A stretch of 57,264 nucleotides of DNA from CAYUKK01 sp964445305 (GCA_964445305.1 CAYUKK010000213.1:1-57264); one strand, 5' to 3'; counted from the stretch's first letter, positions 7,998-16,970 are shown. The notes: generated from the letters alone by a model not told the origin. Numbers and translations: made by a program.

Positions 7998-8522
7998 GTG
8001 GAAGAGCAAATACCGAAAGAAGCTCAGAGCGAAGAAATCCAGGAGCAGGAATTCAAGGACCAGGTAATTTCCATTCGGCGAGTGACGAAAGTGGTTAAAG
8101 GTGGAAAGAACCTGAGCTTTTCTGCGCTGGCGGCGGTGGGGAATGAAAAGGGCTTGGTCGGCGTGGGAAAAGGCAAAGCCAGGGAGGTTCCCCAGGCCAT
8201 CGCCAAGGCTGTCGAGAACGCAAAGAAACGCCTCATCCAGGTCCCTCTGGCTGGGACGACAATCCCCCATCTTGTCCGGGGTGAGGATGGCGCGGGGATA
8301 GTTGTTCTCAGACCCGCCGCTCCTGGCACAGGCGTCATTGCTGGCGGCGCTGTCCGCGTAATCGTTGAGCTGGCCGGTATCAAGGATATCCTGACGAAAT
8401 CTATCCGGAGCAACAATCCCTTTAGCGTGGCCAACGCGACGTTAAAGGCTTTAAAAAAGCTGCGCAGCCCGACGGAAATTTCACAGAAGCGGGGCAAGAC
8501 AGAGGAATCGATATGGCAGTGA
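7998..8522 (+). CDS. rpsE: 30S ribosomal protein S5
   Basis: S5, 174 residues, contributes to the mRNA entry site and decoding accuracy. It has an acidic N-terminal extension (EEQIPKEAQSEEIQEQEF), then VISIRRVTKVVKGGKNLSFSALAAVG and the second domain PAAPGTGVIAGGAVRVIVELAGI. The start is GTG 7998, preceded by the purine-rich AGGAGGAGCG. It overlaps rpmD by ten bases. Confidence 0.97.
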   Translation: MEEQIPKEAQSEEIQEQEFKDQVISIRRVTKVVKGGKNLSFSALAAVGNEKGLVGVGKGKAREVPQAIAKAVENAKKRLIQVPLAGTTIPHLVRGEDGAGIVVLRPAAPGTGVIAGGAVRVIVELAGIKDILTKSIRSNNPFSVANATLKALKKLRSPTEISQKRGKTEESIWQ

Positions 8523-8746
8523 AAAGGGGCAAAGAAGGTCGCCGAGAGCCAGAACGCGAGATAGAGATTACGCTGGTTCGGAGTCTCATCGGATGTTCTC
8601 CGGCTCAGCGTGAGGCAGCCAAGGGGTTGGGGCTGAGGAAGCTCCATTCCTGTGTCATCCGACCAGACAAGCCGGAGATTCGAGGCCTCATCCGGAAGAT
8701 TCCCCACTTGATCAAGGTGGAGGTGAGGGAGAAAAAATGGACTTGA
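8513..8746 (+). CDS. rpmD: 50S ribosomal protein L30
   Basis: A 77-residue protein with the L30 core ITLVRSLIGCSPAQREAAKGLGLRKLHSCVIRPDKPEIRGLI. It is longer than the usual 58-62 residues because of a basic N-terminal extension that overlaps the 3' end of rpsE. Later starts are possible but none is clearly better. The ten-base overlaps on both sides suggest coupling with rpsE and rplO. Confidence 0.93.
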   Translation: MAVKRGKEGRREPEREIEITLVRSLIGCSPAQREAAKGLGLRKLHSCVIRPDKPEIRGLIRKIPHLIKVEVREKKWT

Positions 8747-9180
8747 GCAAATTGCAGCCAGCGCCTGGTGCACGGGAAAAGGGCCGCCGCAAGGGAAGAG
8801 GCCCGGGTTCGGGAAGGGGAAAGACAGCCGGCCGGGGCCATAAAGGCCAGAAATCGATCGCCGGTTATTCACGGAAGAGAGGCTTCGAGGGAGGGCAGAT
8901 GCCCATCCATCGTCGACTTCCGAAGCGAGGCTTTACCAACATCTTTCGGACGGAATTCACCGAAATCAACCTCGACCAACTAAATAAGATTCCATCTCTC
9001 GAAATCGGACCGCAGCATTACCTTGAGGCGAGGTTGATTAAGAAGGTAACCGAACGGGTGAAAATTCTCGGCCGGGGCGAGCTCAGTTCAGCAAAGAAAG
9101 TAACCGCCCATAAGTTTTCTCAATCGGCTCGAGAGAAGATCGAGAAGGTAGGCGGTCAAGCCATCGTCATGGGGAGTTAA
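8737..9180 (+). CDS. rplO: 50S ribosomal protein L15
   Basis: A 147-residue late-assembly protein of the large subunit. The glycine- and arginine-rich N-terminal extension (RGPGSGRGKTAGRGHKGQKS) and the later FEGGQMPIHRRLPKRGF are classic L15. It lies between rpmD and secY, as in most bacteria. Confidence 0.98.
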   Translation: MDLSKLQPAPGAREKGRRKGRGPGSGRGKTAGRGHKGQKSIAGYSRKRGFEGGQMPIHRRLPKRGFTNIFRTEFTEINLDQLNKIPSLEIGPQHYLEARLIKKVTERVKILGRGELSSAKKVTAHKFSQSAREKIEKVGGQAIVMGS

Positions 9181-9181
9181 A

Positions 9182-10564
9182 ATGCTCCAGAGTATCCGAA
9201 ACATTTTCAGCATTCCCGAGCTCAGGAAGAGGGTCATCTTTACACTCCTCTTGCTGGCGGTTTATCGGATCGGCGCCCAAATCCCGAATCCAGGGATAAG
9301 CGCCGAGGCTCTGGCGGAATTCTGGCAAGCTCAGAAAGGCACCATTTTTGGGTTCATTGACCTCTTCTCGGGCCGGAACATGTCGCGGATGACCATTTTT
9401 GCCCTGGGGATAATGCCTTACATCTCCGCATCCATTATCTTGCAATTGCTCACCGTTGTCTGGCCCTATCTGGAGAGGTTGTCCAAAGAGGGGGAGCTCG
9501 GCCGCAAAAAAATCACCCAATATACACGCTACGGCACCCTCTTTATCTGCTTGATCCAGTCGGCCGGGATCAGCGTTTTCCTGGAGAGCCTGCGCAGTCC
9601 CGGCGGCGCCCGAATCGTGCCTAGCCCTGGCTGGGGGTTTAAATTCCTGACCGTGCTGACCCTGACCACGGGCACGGTCTTTATCATGTGGCTGGGAGAA
9701 CAGATTTCTGAGCGGGGGATTGGCAATGGCATTTCGTTGATTATATTTGCCGGAATCGTCGTTGATTTCCCGCGGGGCATCAATAGCGTCGTCTCGGGCC
9801 TGAGGACGGGTAACATGGACCCCCTGCGTTTGATTTTCCTTCTCCTCCTGATGATATCCGTGCTGGCCATCATCGTTTTCGTCGAGAGAGGCCAACGTCG
9901 CATTCCTGTTTCCTACGCCAAAAGGGTCATCGGTCGCCGAGTCTACGGGGGCCAGAGCACGCATTTGCCGCTTCGGGTCAACACGGGCGGCGTCATCCCG
10001 ATCATCTTTGCTGCTTCCATCATCACTATCCCCCAGACTATTGCCACGATGTCCCATGTTCCCTTCCTCCAGTCCATCGCCCAACAATTTAACATCGGGA
10101 TGCCCCTTTACAATATCTTCTACATTGCCGCCATCATCTTTTTTACCTATTTCTACGTCTCCATCGTGTTTAACCCTGTCGATGTCGCCGATAACCTGAG
10201 AAAATACGGCGGCTTCATCCCGGGTATCCGACCGGGCAAGAACACTTCGGATTTTATCGACACGACGCTTTCCCGGATCACCCTGATTGGCGCTATTTAT
10301 CTGGCGGCGATTGCCATTCTTCCCGAATTCTTGATCACGGGCATCAAAGTGCAAACGCTTCCCTTTATCGGCGATTTTCTGGAAGCCAACCTGCCCCGTT
10401 GGTTTACCCAGGGTTTGAATGTCGATTTCTATTTTGGCGGGACTTCCATTCTCATCGTTGTCGGTGTGGCCATGGACACCCTCCAACAGATCGAAGCCCA
10501 GTTGGTGATGCGGCATTATGATGGGTTCATGCGGCGAAGCCGCATCCGAGGGAGAAGAGGATGA
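9182..10564 (+). CDS. secY: preprotein translocase subunit SecY
   Basis: The 460-residue channel subunit of the SecYEG translocon, an inner-membrane protein with ten expected membrane segments. Visible hallmarks are the N-terminal IPELRKRVIFTLLLLAVYRIGAQIPNPGI, LGIMPYISASIILQLL, the SERGIGNGISLIIFAGIV region, and the cytosolic loop RRIPVSYAKR. The last loop IEAQLVMRHYDGFM is the normal ending. It overlaps adk by four bases (ATGA). Confidence 0.98.
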   Translation: MLQSIRNIFSIPELRKRVIFTLLLLAVYRIGAQIPNPGISAEALAEFWQAQKGTIFGFIDLFSGRNMSRMTIFALGIMPYISASIILQLLTVVWPYLERLSKEGELGRKKITQYTRYGTLFICLIQSAGISVFLESLRSPGGARIVPSPGWGFKFLTVLTLTTGTVFIMWLGEQISERGIGNGISLIIFAGIVVDFPRGINSVVSGLRTGNMDPLRLIFLLLLMISVLAIIVFVERGQRRIPVSYAKRVIGRRVYGGQSTHLPLRVNTGGVIPIIFAASIITIPQTIATMSHVPFLQSIAQQFNIGMPLYNIFYIAAIIFFTYFYVSIVFNPVDVADNLRKYGGFIPGIRPGKNTSDFIDTTLSRITLIGAIYLAAIAILPEFLITGIKVQTLPFIGDFLEANLPRWFTQGLNVDFYFGGTSILIVVGVAMDTLQQIEAQLVMRHYDGFMRRSRIRGRRG

Positions 10565-11232
10565 GGATCATTCTTTTCGGCCCGCCCGGGAGCGGCAAAG
10601 GGACCCAGGCCGAGCTGATAGAAAAGTCCTACGGCTTCCCCAAGATATCGACAGGCGATTTGCTCCGCCAAGCCGTTCGAGACCGAACGCCGCTCGGCCA
10701 AAAAGCTGCCCACCTGATGGGTCAGGGAAACCTGGTCAGCGATGAAATCGTCGAAGAGATAGTCCGAGAGAGAATCCAAAGCCCCGATTGTGAGCGGGGA
10801 TATGTGCTCGATGGCTTTCCGCGGACGCTTGAGCAGGCCAGAAGCCTGGAGCGAATGGACGGCTGCCGGCCTGAGGTTGTCATCGAACTTGCGATCGAGG
10901 AGGAAATCCTTGTCGACCGACTCTTGAGGCGACGTGTTTGCTCCCGTTGCGGAGCGATTTACAACCTCGCTCTCCAGCCCCCCCAAGAAGAAGGAAAGTG
11001 TGATCTCTGCGGGGGGAACCTCGTCCAGCGGCCGGATGATAACGCCGAGATCGTGCGCCAAAGGATGAAGGTTTACCGGGAGCAGACCGAGAAGGTGAGG
11101 GATTTCTATGTTCATAAGGCTGTCTACCGGAAGGTGGACGGCACCGGGAGTGTCGAGGATGTTTTCAGCCGGATTCGACTTGTCCTCGACGGAGAGCTGG
11201 CGAGGATAGGGCAGGCAAGGGCAGGGCAATGA
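10561..11232 (+). CDS. adk: adenylate kinase
   Basis: Interconverts ATP and AMP with two ADP in the cytoplasm. The P-loop GPPGSGKGTQ, the AMP-binding KISTGDLLR and DGFPRTLEQA motifs are intact. The LID domain is the zinc form, with CSRCGAIYN and CDLCGG giving four cysteines. Length is 223 residues, slightly above average for the long-LID type. It lies between secY and map with four-base overlaps on both sides, the usual spc-operon arrangement. Confidence 0.97.
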   Translation: MRIILFGPPGSGKGTQAELIEKSYGFPKISTGDLLRQAVRDRTPLGQKAAHLMGQGNLVSDEIVEEIVRERIQSPDCERGYVLDGFPRTLEQARSLERMDGCRPEVVIELAIEEEILVDRLLRRRVCSRCGAIYNLALQPPQEEGKCDLCGGNLVQRPDDNAEIVRQRMKVYREQTEKVRDFYVHKAVYRKVDGTGSVEDVFSRIRLVLDGELARIGQARAGQ

Positions 11233-12023
11233 TCATCTACAAGAGTGAAGGAGAGATCGAGCTAATGCGCCAGAGCAGCCAGATTGTGGCCCGGATCCTG
11301 ACTGAGCTCGAGGCTATGGTCAAGCCCGGCCTCAAGACGAAAGAGCTCGATAGTTTCGCGGAAACGAGAGCCCTCGAGCTTGGAGCTCGACCAGCCTTTA
11401 AAGGATACCGCGGCTATCCGGCTTCCCTTTGCACCTCAGTGAACGAGGAGATCATCCATGGCATTCCCTCGACGCGAGTGTTGCAGGAAGGAGACATTCT
11501 CAGCTTGGACTTCGGGGCTTTTTTTGAGGGTTTCTATGGAGATGCGGCCATCACCGTTCCTGTGGGCAGGGTCAGCCCTTTGGCGGTGAAACTCATGGCC
11601 ACGGCGGAGGAGGCTTTTTATCAAGGCATTGACCAAATGAGGATCGGGCGTCGACTTTCTGATATTTCCCATGCTATTCAGAGGTACGTCGAAGGCCAGG
11701 GGTTTTCGGTCATCCGGTCGTTCGTCGGGCATGGAATCGGATTTTCCTTGCATGAAGAGCCTCAGGTGCCCAACTTTGGGCCTCCCGGTCGGGGTCCGAG
11801 GCTCCGTCAGGGATTGACTCTGGCTATCGAGCCGATGATTGCGGCCGGTGACTGGCATGAGGAGGTCCTTGAGGACGGCTGGACAGCCGTGACGAAGGAC
11901 CGAAGTCTGGCTGCCCATTTTGAACACACCGTCGCTTTGACAGCCCGGGGAGTTGAAATTTTGACGCTTCGCGAAGGTGAAAAGGCTCGAGCCGTGACTC
12001 ATGAGGTGGATCGGTATGCCTAA
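11229..12023 (+). CDS. map: methionine aminopeptidase, type I
   Basis: Removes the initiator methionine from nascent proteins. The 264-residue pita-bread enzyme shows its five metal ligands in LSLDFGAFFEGFYGDAAIT (two Asp), GHGIGFSLHEEP (His), LAIEPMI (Glu) and FEHTVALT (Glu). It overlaps adk at the start (ATGA) and infA at the end. Confidence 0.97.
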   Translation: MIIYKSEGEIELMRQSSQIVARILTELEAMVKPGLKTKELDSFAETRALELGARPAFKGYRGYPASLCTSVNEEIIHGIPSTRVLQEGDILSLDFGAFFEGFYGDAAITVPVGRVSPLAVKLMATAEEAFYQGIDQMRIGRRLSDISHAIQRYVEGQGFSVIRSFVGHGIGFSLHEEPQVPNFGPPGRGPRLRQGLTLAIEPMIAAGDWHEEVLEDGWTAVTKDRSLAAHFEHTVALTARGVEILTLREGEKARAVTHEVDRYA

Positions 12024-12234
12024 GCAGGATGTTTTTGAAGCCGAAGGGGTGGTCATCGAGACCCTTCCCAATGCGATGTTCCGGGTCGAGCTGGCGAACA
12101 AACATCGGATCTTGGCCCATATCTCGGGCAAGATGCGCAAGCATTTTATCCGGATTCTTCCCGGGGATAGGGTGCTGGTCGAGCTTTCTCCCTATGACCT
12201 GACCAAGGGGCGCATTACTTACCGTTTTAAATAG
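12016..12234 (+). CDS. infA: translation initiation factor IF-1
   Basis: A 72-residue OB-fold protein that occupies the 30S A site during initiation; this is exactly the usual length. It reads MPKQDVFEAEGVVIETLPNAMF and ends SPYDLTKGRITYRFK. ATG 12016 lies inside the end of map (eight-base overlap); an upstream in-frame ATG at 12001 adds five residues without homology. Confidence 0.98.
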   Translation: MPKQDVFEAEGVVIETLPNAMFRVELANKHRILAHISGKMRKHFIRILPGDRVLVELSPYDLTKGRITYRFK

Positions 12235-12245
12235 AGGATGAACCG

Positions 12246-12359
12246 ATGAAAGTCAGAGCTTCGGTAAAGAAGATTTGCCGGAACTGCAAGATTGTCCGGC
12301 GCAAAGGAAACCTCCGGGTGATCTGCTCCAACCCGAGGCATAAACAAAGACAAGGCTAA
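12246..12359 (+). CDS. rpmJ: 50S ribosomal protein L36
   Basis: A 37-residue ORF, ATG 12246 to TAA 12357-12359, reading MKVRASVKKICRNCKIVRRK and ending NPRHKQRQG. It is the zinc-finger form of L36, with CRNC and the later Cys and His ligands present. It lies between infA and rpsM, its standard place, and is short enough to be missed by length-filtered gene calls. Confidence 0.97.
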   Translation: MKVRASVKKICRNCKIVRRKGNLRVICSNPRHKQRQG

Positions 12360-12369
12360 AGAGGAAACC

Positions 12370-12750
12370 ATGGCCAGAATCGCAGGTATAACTCTTCCCC
12401 CGGAAAAAAGAATCGAGATTGGGTTGACCTATATTTTTGGCATCGGCCGGTCGAAGTCCAATCAGATTCTCCAAGAAGCCAAAATCGATAAAAACAAGAA
12501 GGTCAAGAACCTCACCGAGGATGAGGTGAACAAGATCCGACAGATTATCGAGAAGAGGGAGAAAATCGAAGGGGACCTCCGCAAGGAAATAGCGATGAAC
12601 ATCAAGCGGTTGATCGATATCGGCTGCTACCGGGGCCAGCGACACAAGAGGAAGCTCCCCGTCCGCGGCCAGCGAACGAGGACGAACGCTCGAACGAGAA
12701 AAGGGCCGCGCGGTCACGCCATCAAAAAAATAAAGGCGCCGACAGGCTAA
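12370..12750 (+). CDS. rpsM: 30S ribosomal protein S13
   Basis: A 126-residue 30S-head protein contacting the P-site tRNA and the 50S subunit. MARIAGITLPPEKRIEIGLTYIFGIG, the helix-hairpin-helix part and the basic tail RGQRTRTNARTRKGPRG are all typical. It opens the alpha-operon part of the cluster. Confidence 0.98.
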   Translation: MARIAGITLPPEKRIEIGLTYIFGIGRSKSNQILQEAKIDKNKKVKNLTEDEVNKIRQIIEKREKIEGDLRKEIAMNIKRLIDIGCYRGQRHKRKLPVRGQRTRTNARTRKGPRGHAIKKIKAPTG

Positions 12751-12768
12751 TCAGGAAAGAGGGAGGCG

Positions 12769-13152
12769 ATGGCTAAAGCAAGAACAAAGAAAAAAGTCAG
12801 GAAGGATGTCGGGTTTGGAGTGGCGCACATTCAGGCGACTTTCAATAACACCATCATCACCATTACCGACCACGATGGCAACACCCTTTGTTGGGCCAGT
12901 TCGGGAACGGCCGGCTTTAAGGGCGCCCGCAAAGGGACCCCTTTCGCGGCGCAGTTGGCCGCCAAGGAAGCCTCGACGAAAGCTCGAGACCTTGGCGTTA
13001 AGTATGTGGATGTTCGGATCTCCGGTCCAGGCTCGGGACGAGAATCGGCCATCAGGGCTCTCCAGGCGGCGGGGCTGGAAATCAAATCCATCCGCGATGT
13101 CACGCCGATCCCCCATAACGGCTGCCGGGTGCCCCGCCGGAGGAGAGTCTAA
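12769..13152 (+). CDS. rpsK: 30S ribosomal protein S11
   Basis: S11, 127 residues, is on the 30S platform near the E site. The core AHIQATFNNTIITITDHDGN, SGTAGFKGARKGTPFAAQ and the basic ending HNGCRVPRRRRV are conserved. It lies 18 bases after rpsM and about 30 before rpsD. Confidence 0.98.
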   Translation: MAKARTKKKVRKDVGFGVAHIQATFNNTIITITDHDGNTLCWASSGTAGFKGARKGTPFAAQLAAKEASTKARDLGVKYVDVRISGPGSGRESAIRALQAAGLEIKSIRDVTPIPHNGCRVPRRRRV

Positions 13153-13181
13153 AGAACGGATTCGCGCAAGGAGAGATGGAA

Positions 13182-13808
13182 ATGGCAAGATATGGACAGG
13201 CTGTTTGCCGGCTGTGTCGGGTAGAACGGACAAAACTCTTTCTTAAGGGAGACAAGTGTCTTTCGGAGAAATGCCCCGTCGAGCGACGTGCTTATGCCCC
13301 TGGACAGCACGGCCGGGCGCGGAAGAGGATCCTGGGCTATGGCATTCAGCTCCGGGAAAAGCAGAAGCTGAAGAGGTATTATGGCATGACGGAGCGTCAG
13401 TTCCGGCTGTTTTTCAAGCGGGCTGAGATGAAGAGGGGGATCACTGGCGAGAATTTGCTGACGATGCTCGAAAGACGGCTGGATAACGTCGTCTATCTCA
13501 TGGGCTTTGCCAGCTCAAGACGACATGGTCGCCAGCTTATCGGTCATGCCCATTTTTCCGTGAACGACCAGAAAGTGACTATCCCCTCCTATTTAGTGAA
13601 CGAGGGCGACGTCATTTCCTGGCGGCCCCGGTCAGCCCAGCGGTCGAGTCTGAAAGAGCTGGTCGAACGGAACAGGAACAAGACGATCCCGAACTGGATT
13701 GAGATGGATTGGGACAACCTCCGCGGCAAGATTGTTTCTCTGCCCAAGCGCGAGGATGTCACCATCCCGGTCGAAGAACACTATATCGTTGAGCTCTATT
13801 CCAAATAA
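13182..13808 (+). CDS. rpsD: 30S ribosomal protein S4
   Basis: S4 nucleates 16S rRNA folding and in several bacteria autoregulates the alpha operon. The sequence is 208 residues from ATG 13182. This start is favoured over ATG 13176 because the AGGAGA at 13169-13174 is about 7 bases away rather than 1. The N-terminus has a zinc-site pattern (CRLC, then CLSEKC), and the S4 RNA-binding domain LERRLDNVVYLMGFASSRRHGRQLI is intact. Confidence 0.97.
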   Translation: MARYGQAVCRLCRVERTKLFLKGDKCLSEKCPVERRAYAPGQHGRARKRILGYGIQLREKQKLKRYYGMTERQFRLFFKRAEMKRGITGENLLTMLERRLDNVVYLMGFASSRRHGRQLIGHAHFSVNDQKVTIPSYLVNEGDVISWRPRSAQRSSLKELVERNRNKTIPNWIEMDWDNLRGKIVSLPKREDVTIPVEEHYIVELYSK

Positions 13809-13813
13809 ACGCA

Positions 13814-13832
13814 TCTGAGCCCTGAGCTCAGA
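13814..13832 (+). promoter_or_regulatory. hairpin beside the rpoA ribosome-binding site
   Basis: In the 36-base rpsD-rpoA gap the sequence TCTGAGC (13814-13820), a five-base loop and GCTCAGA (13826-13832) form a perfect seven-pair stem. It ends immediately before GGAGGAG (13833-13839), the ribosome-binding site of rpoA at 13845. Such a stem could modulate rpoA translation or protect the transcript. No regulatory protein can be named from sequence alone. Confidence 0.45.
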
Positions 13833-13844
13833 GGAGGAGAAAGG

Positions 13845-14873
13845 ATGGAAGTGAAGTTTCAAAGACCAAAATTCCTGGAATGTGATTATGATAGCCTGAC
13901 AGATAAGTACGGACGCTTCTGGGCCCAGCCCTTTGAGCGCGGCTATGGTGTTACTGTCGGAAACGCCCTGCGCCGCGTTCTTCTGTCGTCAATTCCTGGC
14001 GCGGCTATCACCGCTGTCCGCATCCACGGCGTCCTCCACGAGTTTTCGACAATCCCCGGCGTCGTCGAGGACGTTACCGACATCCTCCTCAACCTGAAAA
14101 GTATCCCTTTGAAGCTGCGAGGAAACCAGACGAAAAAAATGACGCTGAAGGTGGAGGGACCGAAGGAAGCCAAAGCCTCCGATATCGCCCATGACCAGGA
14201 TATCGACATCCTCGATAAGGACATCCATATCGCTTCCCTGGACCGGGATGGCCGGCTGGACATGGAAATGGTCGTCAAGAATAATCGAGGCTACATCACC
14301 GCCGACCAGAACTCAGATGAAGACCTGAGTGTCGATTATATTCCCCTGGACTCTTCCCATTCGCCCATCAAGAGGGTGAATTATCGAGTCGAGCCGGCTC
14401 GAGTGGGCAAGCGCATCGATTACGAAAACCTCACCCTGGAAATCTGGACGACGGGTGCCATTTCTCCTCCAGAGGCGCTTTCCCAGGCCGCCAAGATCCT
14501 TCGCGACCACTTGGCTATTTTCTTGAATATCGTCGACGAACCGTCAGAAAGAGAGCCCCTCATCTCCAAAAAGGAGATTCCCTTCCTTTCCCAGCTCGAC
14601 GTCCTTCTCAAGCCCATCGAGCACTTGGAGCTTTCGGTTCGCTCTTCGAACTGCCTCAAGTCGGCTGGCATCGAGCGGATCTACGAGCTCGTCCAGAAGA
14701 CAGAAGAAGAGCTGCTCAAGACGAAGAACTTTGGCCGAAAATCTTTGGCTGAAATCAAGGATACTCTCTCCAACCTCAACCTCGGCCTGAACCTCGACCT
14801 CCACCCCAAGCTCTTGGAGAGGATTCGGAGCGAACTCCAAGAAGAAAAGAAGCGAAAGGAGCCGGGTGAATGA
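13845..14873 (+). CDS. rpoA: DNA-directed RNA polymerase alpha subunit
   Basis: A 342-residue alpha subunit that dimerises to scaffold RNA polymerase and contacts activators and UP elements. The N-terminal domain includes PFERGYGVTVGNALRRVLLSSIPGAAIT. The C-terminal domain includes ELSVRSSNCLKSAGIERIYELVQKTEEELLKTKNFGRKSLAEIK, the DNA-binding helix-hairpin-helix part. Strong GGAGGAG ribosome site at 13833. Overlaps rplQ by four bases. Confidence 0.98.
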   Translation: MEVKFQRPKFLECDYDSLTDKYGRFWAQPFERGYGVTVGNALRRVLLSSIPGAAITAVRIHGVLHEFSTIPGVVEDVTDILLNLKSIPLKLRGNQTKKMTLKVEGPKEAKASDIAHDQDIDILDKDIHIASLDRDGRLDMEMVVKNNRGYITADQNSDEDLSVDYIPLDSSHSPIKRVNYRVEPARVGKRIDYENLTLEIWTTGAISPPEALSQAAKILRDHLAIFLNIVDEPSEREPLISKKEIPFLSQLDVLLKPIEHLELSVRSSNCLKSAGIERIYELVQKTEEELLKTKNFGRKSLAEIKDTLSNLNLGLNLDLHPKLLERIRSELQEEKKRKEPGE

Positions 14874-15280
14874 GGCACCGCGTCAAAGGAAGAAAACTAA
14901 GGCGACCGACCGCCCATCGGATGGCCATGTTGCGCAACCTGGTCACATCATTCTTGGAGAAAGAGAGGATCAAGACAACGCTGGCCAAAGCCAAGGAAGC
15001 GCGGCCGCTGGCGGAGAAGATGGTTACGCTGGCTAAAAAGGGAACCCTGACCGCCCGTCGCCAGGCTCTCGCTTTTGTGCGTAAGGAAGCCGTGGTGACC
15101 AAGCTTTTCGACGAGCTTGGACCCAGGTTTGCCGAAAGACCGGGAGGCTATTCTCGGATTGTCAAACTCGGCCTCCGGGCTGGCGATGGGGCTCAGATGG
15201 CCTTGCTCGAACTCGTCGGCTCAGAATACAAGAAAAAAGAAAAAAAGAAAAAGAAAGAAAAGGCAGCAAAGAAAGGTTGA
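14870..15280 (+). CDS. rplQ: 50S ribosomal protein L17
   Basis: A 136-residue L17 near the tunnel exit, opening MRHRVKGRKLRRPTAHRMAMLRNL. It carries a lysine-rich tail (KKKEKKKKKEKAAKK) beyond the usual end. It closes the ribosomal supercluster; 13 bases later the convergent transglycosylase gene ends. I see no hairpin-plus-T-run terminator between them. Confidence 0.97.
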   Translation: MRHRVKGRKLRRPTAHRMAMLRNLVTSFLEKERIKTTLAKAKEARPLAEKMVTLAKKGTLTARRQALAFVRKEAVVTKLFDELGPRFAERPGGYSRIVKLGLRAGDGAQMALLELVGSEYKKKEKKKKKEKAAKKG

Positions 15281-15293
15281 TCGAAGGGGGAGG

Positions 15294-16970
15294 TCAGTTT
15301 CGGGGGATGACGAGCAACCGCTGGCCAGGGTAAATCGTCGCCTCAGCGGAAAGTCCATTGAGCTGAAGAAACTCGTCTAAACCCATCGCGAACTTCCGGG
15401 CAATGCTGTAAAGGGTGTCACCAGGCTGGACAGTATAGGTAGTTCTTTCACCCGGAGGATAGTCGGGAGAGGAATTGGCTTGGCCAGAAGTCGCCGTGAA
15501 CCTGCGGCCAGGAATTCTTAGCCTCTGGCCAGGCCGGATGATATTCACGTTACGAAGGCCGTTAGCCCGGACAATGGCCGAAACCGTAGTTCGGTATCTC
15601 TTGGCGATCGTCGACAGCGTTTCTCCCGGCCGAACGGAGTGCCACTGGTACTCAGCTTCGGGTGGTATCCAGCGGGGGAGATTATTCACGGCAAGAAGGG
15701 CTTTTTCTTTGTAGCCGGGGGGGAGACGAAGCTCGTATTCATAGCCGGGCGTGGAGTCGAACCTGAGCTCAGGATTGAGGAAGGTGAGTTCAGCGACATC
15801 GATGCCGAGCGAATGGGCCAAGGCGGAGAGCTTGCAGGGATGGTTGATGGTGATGGTTTCAAACTGGAGAGGCGGATAGGGCTCGGGGAGGCTCATCCCG
15901 TATTTCTCCGGGTTCTTGATGATGAGCAGGGCAGCAATAAACCGGGGGACGAAACGAGCCGTCTCGTAGGGGAGCTGTCGGTAGAGGTCCCAGAAATTGT
16001 CCAGGTAGTCGATGCGCTGGGTTCGGATGACGTTCTGGACGCGAATTTCGCCGCAATTATAGGCGGCCAGCGCCGTCGTCCAGTCGCCGAAGAAGGAGTG
16101 AAGCTCGGCTAAGTACCTGACGGCGGCACGAGTCGACTTGAGCGGGTCCATCCTCTCGTCGACCCAGCGGTCCCGCTTGAGACCAAATCGGTAGCCGGTT
16201 GAGGAGATGAATTGCCAGAGCCCGAGGGCGCGGGCTTTGGAGAGAGCTTTGACCTTGAACCAGCTTTCGATAAGGGGGAGCCAGCAGAGCTCCTCCGGGA
16301 GCCCCTCCTTTCTCAATTCTTCGAGGATCATCTCTCGGTAGAACCCGGACCTCATGTAAGCTTCTTCGAAGAATTTCCTTTCCTTTGTTTGGAAACTCAA
16401 GATCTCGTCGTTCACATCTTTATTTTCAACCAAGGGAATCGTTTTATGATTGTCGCCGATGACGAGCAAGCGAGAGGCGTAAATTTGCTGGATTTTTTGG
16501 GCAATGAGCAGCCGGAGGTCGTTCTTGTCCTGAGTGAGAGGGGAATCCGGTGGCAATTGGGCCCTGGCGACGAGGGTATAAGCTTCATCGAGGGCTTGAA
16601 GGGCCGCCTCCCGTTCTCCTCGTTCCCATATTGCTACAGCTTCCTGGTAAACGGCTAAGGCCTCTTCGAGGAGAGAAGGACCTTCCTCCTTCTCCGGAGA
16701 AATTTCCTTATCTTCCTCTTGGAGCAGAGCTTCAGCCTTCATTTCCTTGGCCAGTTCTGGCTTAGCTTCAGGCGAAGCGGGAGACGGGGAAGGAGAGGAT
16801 TTCGCATCGGTCGATGGGGTGGCGACAGAGGAAGGGGTACCCTGGGCCGGCGGCGGAGAGGAGGGCAGAGGAGAGATTTTTGGCGGCTTCTTGGAAGAGC
16901 AGGACCAGAAGAGGAGGGCTATCCCTATGGCCAGAACATAGCCCGCCTTTTTTCCTATTTTCATCTCCAA
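15294..16970 (-). CDS. MltD-like membrane-bound lytic murein transglycosylase with LysM repeats
   Basis: Cleaves peptidoglycan glycan strands in the periplasm (family knowledge). The 558-residue protein has a lipoprotein signal ending LLFWSC (Cys24), a Pro/Ser-rich linker to about residue 65, and an acidic helical region. The SLT domain around residues 210-330 has the catalytic Glu at about 235 in LPLIESWF, followed by ALGLWQF and ALAAYNCGE. A degenerate LysM-like part follows (about 375-435), then two clear LysM modules starting HSVRPGETLSTIAKRY and YTVQPGDTLYSIARKF. It lies 33 bases downstream of galE and is the last gene of its operon. Confidence 0.93.
   Translation of the reverse strand: MEMKIGKKAGYVLAIGIALLFWSCSSKKPPKISPLPSSPPPAQGTPSSVATPSTDAKSSPSPSPASPEAKPELAKEMKAEALLQEEDKEISPEKEEGPSLLEEALAVYQEAVAIWERGEREAALQALDEAYTLVARAQLPPDSPLTQDKNDLRLLIAQKIQQIYASRLLVIGDNHKTIPLVENKDVNDEILSFQTKERKFFEEAYMRSGFYREMILEELRKEGLPEELCWLPLIESWFKVKALSKARALGLWQFISSTGYRFGLKRDRWVDERMDPLKSTRAAVRYLAELHSFFGDWTTALAAYNCGEIRVQNVIRTQRIDYLDNFWDLYRQLPYETARFVPRFIAALLIIKNPEKYGMSLPEPYPPLQFETITINHPCKLSALAHSLGIDVAELTFLNPELRFDSTPGYEYELRLPPGYKEKALLAVNNLPRWIPPEAEYQWHSVRPGETLSTIAKRYRTTVSAIVRANGLRNVNIIRPGQRLRIPGRRFTATSGQANSSPDYPPGERTTYTVQPGDTLYSIARKFAMGLDEFLQLNGLSAEATIYPGQRLLVIPRN

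Noticed and set aside
9167..10516. Open frame of 449 codons on the minus strand
   Set aside because: It is antisense to secY along its full length, is full of low-complexity charged residues and has no recognisable domain; codon bias of the real gene leaves this strand open.
15281..15293. Terminator between rplQ and the transglycosylase gene
   Set aside because: Only 13 bases separate the convergent stops and neither a stem nor a T-run is present.
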